DNA of 64,000 bases, from NCBI GenBank assembly GCA_029204225.1, contig CM055098.1, positions 23,811,367 through 23,875,366 of the forward strand. The letters run 5' to 3'. Under the pieces are notes generated by a model. It did not search any database and had not been told where the DNA came from. It worked only from the letters and a program-made list of their open reading frames with translations. The position numbers and the translations under genes are program-made. The number at the start of each line of letters is the position of its first letter. Within the stretch, counting starts at the first letter, position 1. This document shows positions 27,288 to 37,923 of the stretch, piece after piece. This DNA is from Diphasiastrum complanatum (taxonomy: Eukaryota; Streptophyta; Lycopodiopsida; Lycopodiales; Lycopodiaceae).

Positions 27288-28616
27288 CTCTAAAGGTAGA
27301 TCAAGGTCGTAGTCTTAAAGATAGGGGCTCAAAAAAAAATATTTTCACTTTATCAAGCATGACGCTAATCCTTAAAGATTTGCCAAAGAGATTTTAAGCT
27401 TTTTTGAGAAGTTTGATCAAAGAGAGCTACTATTCTTCGACAGTTATCTAGAAGCTTTTGATAATTGCTAGCTAAGTCAAGAACACTTCTTAACACTCCC
27501 AAATCACAAGGAATAGGTCACTCCAACAATGTTTCCTAGAACTTTTCAAAACGTCTTTTCAAAACGGGTTTGAAATGACAATGCTGGGAAAGAAATGATG
27601 AAATGGTTTTATAAATTTGTTTTGGGGGGCATTCTAATTCTAGCCTTCTATTATGGCAAAAACAAGTGCTTTAGGCAATGTAGTTTTGGGGGGGGGGGGG
27701 GGGGGGGATTTCTAACCTTTTGTTATGGCAAAAGAAAAGTGCTTTTTTGGTTTTAGGCAATGTAGATTATAATCAATCAATCAATTCCTCACTTGAGAGT
27801 CGGAACTTCGTAGTCCCACCTAATGCCTATTGTGATGATCCATACTACATTAGTGGTTTGACTTTTCTTGTATGTACACTTTTACTACACTAACTTCTAA
27901 GTTCTCTCTCTCCCCCACACTCGCTTTGCATCAACTTTCAACTTTCAAGCACATTCATGTTATTTTCTCATTCCCTACCCTCACACCCAAAAAAGAGCAC
28001 TACTAAATACAACAATAGAATTTTTTTAAAACACGAAAAAATTTAAAAAACAAAGAAATTCACTGAAAATCCGTTTCAAATGGTCCTTTTGAAATAGATT
28101 GTTTCAAAATGGAGTTTCATTGGATGAAAAACGTTGAAGTGAAAGTATGCTCCTAAATAACTTGGATGCTCTTAGGAACCACTTTTTTGCGACCCATAGA
28201 CAACTTTTTTCCAAGACTCAATCTTTTTGTTGAAGACTCACACTTACATATCTTAGCATACAAATTATGCCCTCCAATTTCATAAGATAATCTCCCTTAT
28301 TGAATTAAATGACCTCCATATGCCTCATTTAACCCAAGGATATCATCCAAGAATACAAAAAACAAACTTGTCAAGGTGCACCTTAAAGATTGCATTCATG
28401 ACATAGTTTTGGAAAATGTCATGTTTTGGGGTTTTTTGACAAAGGAACATCCTTTCTTAGTCCCCCTCGTTTGTCCATGATGGGGTATGAGTGTGGCAAA
28501 TGAAGTGGGGAAACATCGTCACATGAGAAATGCATTTCCCCAGTCATTTGTCAAAACAAAAACAGAAAAGGGCTACATGTGAGAAATTCCTTTTCCCACA
28601 ACATGGGGCATAGTCC
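27288..28616. other. unassigned sequence with a poly-G run
   Basis: No ORF support. A partial tandem copy of a block containing TTATGGCAAAA...AGTGCTTT...TTTAGGCAATGTAG occurs at 27650-27690 and 27720-27765, with a G20 run between. Downstream sequence near 28450-28616 is probably flank of the LTR element that follows. Confidence 0.4.
27688..27707 (+). repeat. poly(G) run of 20
   Basis: Twenty consecutive G, flanked by TTTT and ATTT. Assembly length here is uncertain by nature. Confidence 0.9.
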
Positions 28617-28915
28617 TGTCATGTGCCAAACCCAATCAAATAGCAATAGTAATGAAACTAAAGCCACAATCAAGAGAAGGACATAGCATTCATGTTGATA
28701 TAGCCATAAAACACAAATCACAAATAGAGTTCCATGGAATCATCATTAGAAGTAAGGGGGTGGAAGCAAATCAACACAAAATGGGGATGAGATTCATGTG
28801 GATTGGGCACATGAGACCTAGCAAGCTCTATTCCCAAGGCTGACATTCACAAAGAGGAAGCTATCCTCTCTCATTTGCAAATGAGCCAAAAGATTCCTCA
28901 AAATGATATCTCTTG
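28617..28915 (-). repeat. left LTR copy of a gag-only LTR element (LARD-like)
   Basis: Nearly the same as 31274-31520 in direct orientation: both start TGTCAYGTGCCAAA and share GACATAGYATTCATGTTGAT and GGGCACATGAGACCTAGCAA. The right part of this copy is diverged or lost after about 28915. Confidence 0.7.
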
Positions 28916-28961
28916 AGCAATGTAAACCTCTCCAAAGAAGCTGATACAGATTGATGGCATA

Positions 28962-30188
28962 TTAAAAAATCAGCTTCCTACAGAGTGTGGTGGTTGACTG
29001 AGAAAATATTGGAGGCATTGAACAATAATCTAGAATATTGATACGATTAGGATCTTTATGGAATAATGAAATCTCTTCATTGCTAACAGTATCCATGTTA
29101 AATACCTCATACTCCATTGGATCATTGTCAATAATAAAAACATCCTCGAGAGCTCTCAAATAAAATTAAAATGATTCATAGATCAAATCCTTACGATAGC
29201 CATGCAATTCCAAATCATGGAACGTCAGTGCCAAATAGTCCTCATTCTAAAAGATCGGTGAATGCCTTGATTGTCTTTCTTTGAGCATAACAACCTCATT
29301 GACTTGATGGCCCATAGTTGCTTATCCATTGATCAGGTTGAATTGATATAGGTCTTGTTTTGGTCTCTGATGGTTAAAGTGAGACTCAAAAGGATGTTCA
29401 ATAAGGAGCTAGCGTTGACTCATCCAATTGACCATCATCCGCATTTGAAATTTGCTCTTCCAATTGACAAACGGTTGCTTTGATAACATTATGTCCTTGA
29501 TGAAGTCATATTCCCCACTTAGATCTTGTTGACTATCCTATGGCGAATCTTGTTTATCCATGCGTTGAAGGCCTTTAAATTGCAAATTTTGTTGACGTTG
29601 AAGATCATCGTACTCTTTTTCCTCTTGTGTTTGTTGTTGATTGTCGTTAGGACTTTTGCTTTTCGCAAATGCTTCTTGATCTAAGTCCTGATTTTCGCCA
29701 TCATGTCATTGCATCTTGGTTGATTTTTGCCACCTATTAGTGTATCTTGATCTGAATCATAATTTTAAAGGAAATTCACATAGTAGTTCAAACATTTTTG
29801 ATACGCGAATTTGTCTTTGGAATCAATTCCAAAAATTGTTGATTGAATTTTGTATAGATCCAGTCAGTTTGAGAGATTCAAATGATTTCATGTAAAATCT
29901 TTTAACACTATCAATACATGCAATCTTGAATTTACTCCAAAGCTTTGTGATCAGATATGCTTGAGTGTCCCACCATGCTCGAGCTTGTCCTTGAAAGCAC
30001 AATGAGGTGAAATAGGTATCCTCATCAGCATAATGGTGATGGCGAAAGTAAGCCTGCAATTCAATCACCCAATGGTCAATATTGATTGAACTTGGTTGTC
30101 CATCAAAAGCAAGGTTATAAAGTGCGATTTTAGATTGTACTTTGTCATCAGATGGAAGTTGAACGTTTTTACTGTACCCGAAATCCAT
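28962..30188 (-). pseudogene. gag-like protein of the LARD-like element
   Basis: The start codon near 30188 opens MDFGYSKNVQLPSDD and the gag core NIDHWVIELQAYFRHHHYAD, then TSLCFQGQARAWWDT. This Retrotrans_gag pattern (WxxxLxxYF...AxxWW) is seen in gypsy-type elements. It stops at about 29823. Degenerate Gln/Asp-rich sequence with several stops continues to about 29330, and a 65-codon frame ends at 28962. No zinc knuckle, protease or RT is seen between the two LTR copies. The element is either a large retrotransposon derivative or a decayed gypsy. Confidence 0.65.
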
Positions 30189-30828
30189 TAGTCATGATAA
30201 AAATCCTATGGACTATGAGTTTACCAAGTAAAATTTATTCACAATGAAATTTGATAGGCCATTGAGATGCTCTTCTCCACCCACTTAAATTTCTGACTCC
30301 TCGAAGAATGAAGTGGTTGTGAATGGAAGTTGTAACAAACTAAATTGCTATAATACTTGTGTTTAACTTGTCACCTTGAGCAATTTTGCTTTTTACAACA
30401 TTTGAATCCAAGCTCAAATAAAGACGTTACGAGGCTTTGAAGATGATATGGAAATTAAAATTGACTTATAATTATTAATAAAAAATTAAGTAGTGATGAC
30501 GAAAATATTGATCACGTATTCAAGTTGTCGAATTGAGCACTTTTGGTTTTACAGTACCAAATTCCAATTTCAAATAAAAAAGCTATAAAATTAGAAGTGG
30601 GTTCTTAAAAAAAATTCGCTAAGTGAATTGCATAAAACTTTGAATTCCAAGAAACATTGTTGTGGTCATAAAAATTTGAAAAGAACTGTGAAAAATTCAC
30701 TGAAAAAGTTGTAAAAGAATTGGTTTTTTGGGGCATTGCCGTGGGCCTGGGCGCATGGAATTTGGCCGCGAGGAGGATGGGGCATGGAACACATTTGCCA
30801 ACTGAACAGGGCAGGAGAGAGGTGCCAA

Positions 30829-30854
30829 GGGAGGGGTGGGGGTGCGGGGTGGGG
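30829..30854 (+). other. G-quadruplex-type motif
   Basis: Five G tracts of 3-5 bases (GGG-A-GGGG-T-GGGGG-TGC-GGGG-T-GGGG) with loops of 1-3 bases, inside a GC-rich island (30720-30870) of otherwise AT-rich DNA. Confidence 0.8.
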
Positions 30855-31249
30855 TCGCAAACTTTTTTCTTTTTCTGGTTTGTAAAGGCTCGCACATGTG
30901 GGCGAATGTATTTAAAAAAAATAAAATATTGAAAAAAATATTTAAAAATTAAAACATTAGAAACCACTTGGGAAATGCTCATTTTGCAACTTGCCAGAGT
31001 GGCGAGTGTTTGATTTTTATTTTAACACAAAAACTTCAAATTGAAGAATCTGAAAAAATTTTACTGTAAGAAAATGAAGGGGCTACAAATCTTAAACAAG
31101 AAATCAAACAAAGAACCGAGATTAATGGATTAAAATTTTACCCAAAGCAATCTGAAAATTGAAAATTCAAGAAAACTAGAAAAAGAATGTTACAAAAGCC
31201 AAGAAATCTCTAAATCTAATGAGAATAATAAAGAATCATGATGTAAAAT

Positions 31250-31273
31250 GGATCTTATGTCTGATATCACAAA
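31250..31273 (-). other. primer-site-like sequence of the LARD-like element
   Basis: The minus strand reads TGATATCAGACATAAG next to the inner end of the right LTR copy. It is similar to, but not identical with, TGGTATCAGAGC. Confidence 0.4.
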
Positions 31274-31670
31274 TGTCACGTGCCAAAAAGACATAGTATT
31301 CATGTTGATATAGTCATAAAACACAATCACAAATAGAGCTCCATGGAATCATCAGTAGAATTAAGGGGTGGAAGCAAATCGACACAAAATGATAATTCCA
31401 ATTCATGTGGATTGGGCACATGAGACCTAGCAAGCTCTATTCCCAAGGCTCACATTCACAAAGAGGAAGCTAAGCTCTCTCATTTGCAAATGAGCCAAAA
31501 GATTTCTCAATATGATGCCTCTTGCCTACTTATAGACAATCCCCTAACTTAACTAAACATAATTATTTCGAAGGATAGTTAGCCCTTGTTAAGTCTTATT
31601 GAGTGTATTTGGGCCCTTGTTGGCCTATTATCCTTATTTAAGTACTTTGGAGTGCCTAAAAGAGGGAATC
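31274..31670 (-). repeat. right (5') LTR of the LARD-like element, part 1, interrupted by gypsy A
   Basis: Direct-repeat partner of 28617-28915. On the minus strand the LTR would start TGTTAGGCCCAAAAGGAGCC at 37047, run to 37004, then resume at 31670. Gypsy A, with its GAATC duplication, is inserted between the two parts. Confidence 0.6.
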
Positions 31671-32139
31671 TGTTACGAGTCCAGTTACGACTCTATCATG
31701 ACCTTGACACGACCGGTCACCAGAGGGCCTGAGGCCAAGTATTGGCAAGGGCCGGTGACCGAGGAGGACATCTGTCCCAAGTTGGGACCGGTGCGTCACG
31801 AGCAGTGACCCGGTGTGGCCGCCAAACAAGTTGTCAGAGATGCGGTGTGTCTTGACCGTCGGGACCCTAGCCGTCAGTGACGAGATGCTAGCCGGCAAGT
31901 AGTCGGGGTGACCAATAGGGTCACAGGTCGGGCACGGGGTGGTACCCTATGAGTCACTCAATATTCACAGGTCACAGGGGCCATGCATGCAATATGGGCT
32001 GATCACCCACAGGTGGATGCCATGTGCCAGCTGACGGGAATAGCAGGTAGGACTCAAAGAGGGGGTGCCTATGGTTGGGAGGTTCATTCTACACACCGGC
32101 TTCCAAGATTCACGAGCTTGGAGAGACTGGGTTGTGACA
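31671..32139 (+). repeat. 5' LTR of gypsy A
   Basis: Starts TGTTACGAGTCCAGTTACG and ends GGTTGTGACA. 469 bp, about 70 bp longer than the 3' LTR because the 3' copy has lost a block between GACCCTAG and ATGAGTCACTC. Confidence 0.93.
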
Positions 32140-32141
32140 AT

Positions 32142-32153
32142 TGGTATTAGAGC
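32142..32153 (+). other. primer binding site of gypsy A
   Basis: TGGTATTAGAGC, one mismatch from the tRNA-iMet site, two bases after the LTR. Gypsy B has the perfect TGGTATCAGAGC. Confidence 0.9.
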
Positions 32154-33091
32154 CTCGTTCTAGAGAGAGAAAGTGTAGAATTGTCAGATTTTGCTTGTTT
32201 TTGAGGGATTTTGGAGGGAGAAAACGTGGGAGACAGATTGGAAAAGAAAGGTGGGCCTCCAGCGCTGCTGATCCAGCATACAGGGAGCCCACAAACACCC
32301 GTTTGAGGGAGAAAAAACTTGGTAAAAAAAATTCAGATGCTCCATCGCCCTTCTGTAGCAAATTTCCATCGCTGAAAAAGAGGGAAATAGATCTAAATTT
32401 GCAGGGATTTGTGAGCAATCGTTTCCTACTGTTCCAGCGCTGATCTACACATCTTTACAGAGTTGTTTCAACGATTTCTAGCAGGGAAAATTGGGCATAC
32501 TTTGTTCCTACAGCTCCAGCGCATTTTTTCAGAAGGATTCTCGCTCATAACTTTCCGCAACCTTCTCAGATTCTGATCAGATTTTGGGAGCATGTTCCTA
32601 GTATCCATAGCGATCCTATAGAGCCATCATACACCGGTTTTGGAGCAGATTTGCCTCTGTTTCACTAAAATGTCGGTTTCCAAGCAAAAAACAGGTCAGA
32701 TTTTTGGATTGGACATAACTTCTCCGATTTATCTCTGATTTCTGCTGTTAAGGTTTTAGATTGGGCCTAGTAGGAGGGCGACCTACTGCCAATTGACCGT
32801 TCGTGAAAAGTTTTTGCCGTTTGGAAGAAATTCGACGTCAAACAGCCCGCTATTTTCCTGTTTTTTTTCGACTTTCAAGCCGATTTGGTGCCCAAGAAAA
32901 AGTTCTTTACCGACTTTTGTACTAGCGTAGGACGCAAGGGAAGTACAACCTGTCCTTGGCTTTTTCCAGTTGCCTTTTGTCTCTTTCAGTTCTAAATTGT
33001 CAATAGGCTGAACATTTCCTTTTTTCCTGACTGTGTTTCAATAAGTGCAATTTCTAGCTTGATTTTGTGCTGTCTCTGTTTTTGTTTCATA
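32154..33091 (+). other. untranslated leader of gypsy A
   Basis: About 940 bp with no supported coding between the primer site and the gag start. The same leader is found in inverted copies near 63210-63810 and, shortened, at 60111-60200. Confidence 0.8.
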
Positions 33092-36000
33092 ATGGAAGAT
33101 GATAGAGTTGATATTCCGCTCAGTCCACCCGTTGCTCTTCCATCACCACCACCCAGCCCTGTGCTTAGTCCTGCCCATAATCCGCCTATAGTGCCTGCCT
33201 GTTCGCCTGCTGGTACTTCCCCTTCTGTGCAAGCTCACATGGATAGTGTGGAAAAGACCGTCGCAGAGATGCGAGCGATGATGGTAGCTGGTCCCCAACG
33301 CAATACTGATATCGTAGATCAGTGGTTGCATAAGTGGGAAGAGTATTTTGATTTGAAACGGTCCCCAACTGATGAGGGTTGGCGGGTCCGCAAAGCTGCT
33401 TACCATTTCACTGATTTTGCTGACAGGTGGTGGTGCAAGTTGTTGAAGTCTAATCAAGCTCCATCCACCTGGCTTGAGTTTAAGCGAGCTTTTAGAGCTC
33501 AGTTTATTCCTCCACATGAGCTTGTGCGTGCGACGGATGCTTGGCTTTTGCATCGTCAGAGGCAGTACATGGTGCAGGAATATGCTGATAGGTATCGTGA
33601 GACGCTTATCAAGATGCCGGAAGAGATTCCCGAGTGGCTGGTAGTCCACAAGTTCATATTTGGCCTTCGTGAAGAGTTGAGGCCTTCAGTGCTCAATGAA
33701 GGGTGCAAGACCTTAGAAGAGGCAATTGCTACAGCTCTCAACTTTGAAGGTAATGTGCGCACCAAGACTGAATCTGGAGCGCCAAGCTGGCCTCAGAAGA
33801 AGGGTTCGTGAAAGTCTGGCCAAGCTGGTCAGAAAGGCTTTTTGCAGAAGGATCGTATCCAAATGCAGCAGACTTTGAAGCGCAAGGCGGGATCTCCTAT
33901 GGCTCGTCGTGCTTATGACAAGTCTCCCCTCAGTCTTGAGCAAAAGGAAAAGGCCAAGAAAGACAAATTATGCTTTTTTTGTCTTGGCAAGCATCTTTCT
34001 AAAGATTGTCCTCGACGTACGGGCAAGAAGCTCCATACTATGCAACGTCAAGATGAGGGCAAGCATGAGGAAATTTTGGATGACTTGTTGGTAAGTGATG
34101 ATGAGGACACTCGTCGTGTCATGACTATTTCAATGTGGAAGCTTGTTCCAGAGGCACCAGTTTGTTACTTGTCCACCAAGGCGCGGGAAGCTTATCAGTT
34201 TCCAGATAGTGAACTGATATGCATGAGGGGAAAACTGGAAGGTCATGACGTGCTCGTCTTGTTTGACACCGGTTCCTCGCATAATATCATCAATTCTCGT
34301 GTGGTGAGGAAATTTCACTTGGCTACTGTTCCATCTGATTACCGGTTTACTGTTGAGATGCGAGATGGTAAGGGAACAGAGGTTTGGGATGAAAGAATCT
34401 CTCAGGCGTCTTTGTCTATTCAGACGTATACCGAGAAGTTAGATTTTGAAATCACTAAACTAGCTAAGTTTGATATTGTACTTGGTTAGCAGTGGCATGC
34501 AAGTAAGCAGCCCGCTATAGATTTTAAGTCACATGTGTATAAGTTCGGGCATGAGGGTATGTCTCATGTCTCAAAGGGGGAGAGACCATCTGTTGAGGGT
34601 CCTCTTGTTACCTATATGCAAATAAAGAGAATGGAGATTCAGTATTTGTGGTTGTGTTATGTGAATGTTGATTCCAGTTTTGATTCTTATGTTGGTAATA
34701 ATCAGATAAGCACACTTACTAATAAACCACAAGAAGCTTCATTTACTTTTGCATCCCCTAGTGCACATGCATTCGCATTACAGCCTAGATGTGACCTAGC
34801 AAGTGAGTTGGAGAAGTCCATCCGCATGCAGTTTAAACACATGCTAATTAGTAATATGCCAGAGGGATTGCCGCCCAGTCGGAACGTTGATCATCGTATT
34901 GAGCTCGTTCCAGGGGCAAGTTCGGTATGTAGGCCTCCTTATAGGACGAGCCTAAAAGAGGAAGAAGAAGTCAGAAAGATGTTGGAGGAGTATCTCAAGC
35001 TGGGGTACATCCGTCCGAGTTACTCACCTTTCGCCTCTCCTATTTTACTTGTTAAGAAAAAGGATGGTAGTTTCCGGATGTGTGTAGATTACAGGGGATT
35101 GAATAAGATCACTGTAAAGCACAAGTATCCGATGCCCAGGATTGATGATCTACTGGATGCATTGCAAGGTGCAACCATTTTCAGTAAGATAGATCTCAAA
35201 AGTGGATACCATCAAATACGGATTCGAGATGAAGACATCCAGAAGACAGCCTTCCGAACCCGTTTCGGTCATTATGAATTTTTGGTTATGCCATCTGGGT
35301 TAACCAATGCCCCAACCCCGTTTATGATGCTCATGAACAATGTCTTGCGAGACTATATGGGCAAGTTTGTCGTCAATTCTATTGACGATATATTGGTTTT
35401 TAGTAAAGCGGTTGAGGAGCATGAGATTCATCTCAAGACCGTTTTGGGCAAGTTACAAGCTTCTGGCTTGTATGCCAATGCTCAGAAGACAGAGTTGTGT
35501 AAGACTCGTGTCGAGTATTTGGGTCACGTAGTGACAGCTGAGGGTATTTTGGTTGACCCAGCCAAGGTGGCTGTGGTTAGGAATTATTCCTGGATAGCTT
35601 CTCCTTTAATGGACCAGTTAAGGAAAAACAACATTGTGATTCGATGGGATGCTGAAGCTCAGCAACGTTTTGAGAACTTGAAGGAGTCTGTGGCCACGGC
35701 TCCAGTTCTCAAGATTGTGGATAACCAGAAACCTTTTGACCTAGAGACGGATGCAAGTGGCATTGCCGTAGGTGCAATGTTGAGCCAAGAGGGTAGACCA
35801 GTAGCCTTTGAGAGTAAGAAGTTGACACCAGCTCAACAGAGATATCCTACACACGAGCAAGAGCTGTATGCGATTATACATGCGCTCAAGGTGTGGAGAC
35901 ATTATTTATATGGCGCCGAGTTTTATGTGTACACAGATCATCATACTTTAAGGTATTTTTGCACTCAGCCAGATTTGAATGGCTGCCAAGCTCGGTGGGC

Positions 36001-36175
36001 CGAGCTGATGCAGGAATTTCATTTGGAAATTCGCTTCCGAAGAGGGAAGGAAAATGTGGTCGCTGATGCACTATCTCGTATACTGCATCAGATGAGCTTT
36101 ACTGTGGTTGACAGTGGTCTCATGGAGGAGATTAAGAAGGCTCAAGGCGTGTGTGGCCTAATGTGCGCAAGGTAG
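33092..36175 (+). pseudogene. gag-protease-RT-RNase H polyprotein of gypsy A
   Basis: One reading frame from ATG 33092 with internal stops at about 33811 (TGA) and 34489 (TAG, from the Trp codon of LGWQW). In order: Pro-rich N-terminus, gag core (FTDFADRWWCKLL, WLEFKRAFRAQFIPPH), zinc knuckle CFFCLGKHLSKDC (about 33971), and protease VLFDTGSSHNIIN (about 34255). RT carries [36 protein letters not shown] and the active-site box [11 protein letters not shown] (an S replaces the usual F before IDD). RNase H follows with ETDASGIAVGAML and FYVYTDHHTLRYF, ending ENVVADALSRILHQMS. A 28-residue in-frame deletion after AKVAVV removes the RT thumb/connection part that gypsy B keeps (KKWPRPIDICQLQSFLGVCK). 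A Pro-rich gag linker of about 37 residues is also missing relative to gypsy B. Confidence 0.93.
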
Positions 36176-36440
36176 TCGACCAAACGGAAGAGTCAGTCGA
36201 GGCTGTCGCTTCTGTAGAGGCACACACCAGTACATATTTAACATACACCGTGAAGGATGGTATGTTATTGAGAAATGGAAAAGTTCCTAGTATTGATAAG
36301 ACCAGTGAGCTTTTGAGAAGGCATTATTTCTGGCCACGATTGCAGCGGGATGTAAGAGAGTACGTCCAACGTTGCACGGCTTGTCAGGTGAACAAGGCCG
36401 AGAGAGTAAGTCCTCCGGGCTTGCTACATCCAGAATCCTA
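36176..36440 (+). pseudogene. integrase zinc-binding remnant of gypsy A
   Basis: YTVKDGMLLRNGKV, then DKTSELLRRHYFWPRLQRDV with RCTACQVNKAERVSPPGLLH. The first half of the H2C2 finger (LHECHDSPCAGHPG in gypsy B) is deleted. The catalytic DDE core that should follow is absent. Confidence 0.85.
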
Positions 36441-36585
36441 GATCGAAAGGAGCGACAATTGCGGAATCGTCTCCTTCAAGAGTATCTAGTAACTTGGAAA
36501 GGACAGTCGTTGTCAGATGCTACCTGGGAGATGCGACAGGCGTTGCAGAAGTCTTACCCAGAGTTTGTCATCGAGGACCGATGAC
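36441..36585 (+). pseudogene. chromodomain remnant of gypsy A
   Basis: DRKERQLRNRLLQEYLVTWK and SDATWEMRQALQKSYPEF, ending at a TGA. This is the C-terminal chromodomain of chromoviral integrases, which targets insertion to marked chromatin. It is joined directly to the zinc-finger remnant by the deletion. Confidence 0.75.
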
Positions 36586-36590
36586 TTGCC

Positions 36591-36604
36591 AGAGGAGGAA
36601 AGGA
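36591..36604 (+). other. polypurine tract of gypsy A
   Basis: AGAGGAGGAAAGGA, one base before the TGTTAGAGTCC start of the 3' LTR. Confidence 0.85.
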
Positions 36605-36605
36605 T

Positions 36606-37003
36606 TGTTAGAGTCCAGTTACGACTCTATCATGACCTTGGCACGGCCGGTCACCAGAGGGCCTAAGGCCAAGTATTGTCAAGGGCCAGTGACCGAGGAG
36701 GACATCTGTCCCAAGTTGGGACCAGTGCGTCACGAGCAGTGACCTGGTGTGGCCGCCTGACAAGTTGTCAGAGATGCGGTGTGTCTTGACCGTCAGGACC
36801 CTAGACGTAATGAGTCACTCAGTATTCATAGGTCACAGGGGCCATGCATGCCATATGGACTGATCACCCACAGGTGGATGCCATGTGCCAGCTGACGGGA
36901 ATAGCAGGTAGAAGGATTCAAAGAGGGGGTGCCTATGGTTGGGAGGTTCATTCTACACACCGGCTTCCAGGATTCACTAGCTTGGAGAGACTGGCTTGTG
37001 ACA
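36606..37003 (+). repeat. 3' LTR of gypsy A
   Basis: TGTTAGAGTCCAGTTACG...GGCTTGTGACA, 398 bp, with an internal deletion of about 75 bp relative to the 5' LTR. Confidence 0.93.
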
Positions 37004-37008
37004 GAATC

Positions 37009-37047
37009 CCTTATTCTTAAGGCTAATGGCTCCTTTTGGGCCTAACA
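37009..37047 (-). repeat. right LTR of the LARD-like element, part 2
   Basis: Continues the LTR sequence cut by gypsy A. The proposed TG end is TGTTAGGCCCAAAAGGAGCC on the minus strand. Confidence 0.45.
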
Positions 37048-37138
37048 AAGCTTACATTGGATATTATAATGCATTGATAAGCACTGATGTACTAAAAGTA
37101 CACGACAGGTGCTTCAAAAACAAGAGAGAGAGAGAGAC

Positions 37139-37393
37139 CATGCCGAGGGATAGGGATCCCCTATGGGATCACGTTACCATCGTTGCAGCCTATGGCACAT
37201 CAGGCGCAAAGAGATGGACATGTAGATACTGCCACATCAGTTACACAAGTGGGCCCTCATGCATTAGGGCGCATTTATTACGTGTGAGGGGCTATGAGAT
37301 TGCCCCTTGTCTGCATACTCTTGACTCGATACTCACTCCTGCTACATCGAACGACGTTGGCCCTTCGAGGTTGGGTCCCAGAGTGAGAGGTAA
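37139..37393 (+). pseudogene. hAT-type BED zinc finger fragment
   Basis: ATG at 37139: MPRDRDPLWDHVTIVAAYGT, then a BED finger CRYCHISYTSGPSCIRAHLL with a downstream Cys (EIAPC). It closely resembles the N-termini of the two hAT transposases here (LWDEVDIV...CRYC...LKGHLL; LWAEVELT...CLHC...VRAYLL). A GGTAAACA splice-donor-like site follows at about 37391. No DUF659 or dimerisation domain is found downstream, so it is a fragment or a captured BED exon. Confidence 0.7.
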
Positions 37394-37588
37394 ACACTTA
37401 ACTCAGTTGATTCTTAAATGTTGAATGTTCAATCTTCAATGTTCGCATGTGACCATTGATGTGTGATGTCAGACGTGTCACATTGTTGTTTCAAGGTTGC
37501 ACATTTCATTTTTTGAAATTTGATAATTGATTTTTGTCATCTTACGTTTTCAATGTTCAGACTCTAGAGAAATTAGAATGACTTGTTA

Positions 37589-37923
37589 GTTATAGAGACT
37601 GCCAACCTACAACAAAAGTAGGTTGGGACCATATTGGAGAACTGTTTGAACATGTGGAAAGTGGAAAATGCACAGAGAAAACTAGGCTTTGGAACCCTAC
37701 AGAAGTTACTATTGGAGAATTACAGTCCTATGTGCATGCAAACAACCCCTATATGCAAGCTCTTGAAAGTGTGGTATGTGGATCTCGCGAACGAAGTCCT
37801 CGGAGTGGGATTGTGGGTAAAATATGTAAGTCTGTACAGGAACAGGTAGACTGTTTGATAGATCAAGCTACGGATCAAAACCTTCTTGGGTGTCTTTGGG
37901 TAGGCTGGCAGCCTTGGATCTAA
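37589..37923 (+). CDS. last exon of a DNA-PKcs-like PI3K-related kinase (FATC domain)
   Basis: The frame ending at TAA 37923 reads WDHIGELFEHVES, LWNPTEVTIGELQSYVH, ALESVVCGSRER and VQEQVDCLIDQATDQNLLGC, finishing LWVGWQPWI. This is a FATC domain, the C-terminal module of PI3K-related kinases. The NPxxxTxxEL lead-in and the LIDQATDxNxLGxxWxGWxPW ending fit DNA-PKcs (PRKDC), the catalytic subunit of the Ku-dependent double-strand-break repair kinase, better than ATM, ATR, TOR or SMG1. A TGA lies upstream in the same frame at 37579; AG acceptors near 37588 and 37620 could start the exon, so 37589 is approximate. The exon is intact to its stop. No kinase domain is found elsewhere in the window, so upstream exons lie outside, in unrecognised sequence, or the exon is a stranded remnant. 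Confidence 0.7.

Larger units (their letters stand above)
31671..37003 (+). mobile_element. Ty3/gypsy chromovirus (gypsy A), both LTRs
   Basis: 5333 bp. GAATC target duplications lie at 31666-31670 and 37004-37008. 5' LTR 31671-32139, primer site 32142-32153, long leader, one gag-pol frame from 33092, polypurine tract 36591-36604, 3' LTR 36606-37003. The chromodomain remnant (ERQLRNRLLQEYLVTWKG) near the 3' end places it among chromoviruses. The integrase catalytic core is deleted, so it is non-autonomous. The exact clade is not determined. Confidence 0.93.

Noticed and set aside
30605-30982. 125-codon minus frame over the GC island
   Set aside because: Frames on both strands are open because of the GC-rich island; no domain.
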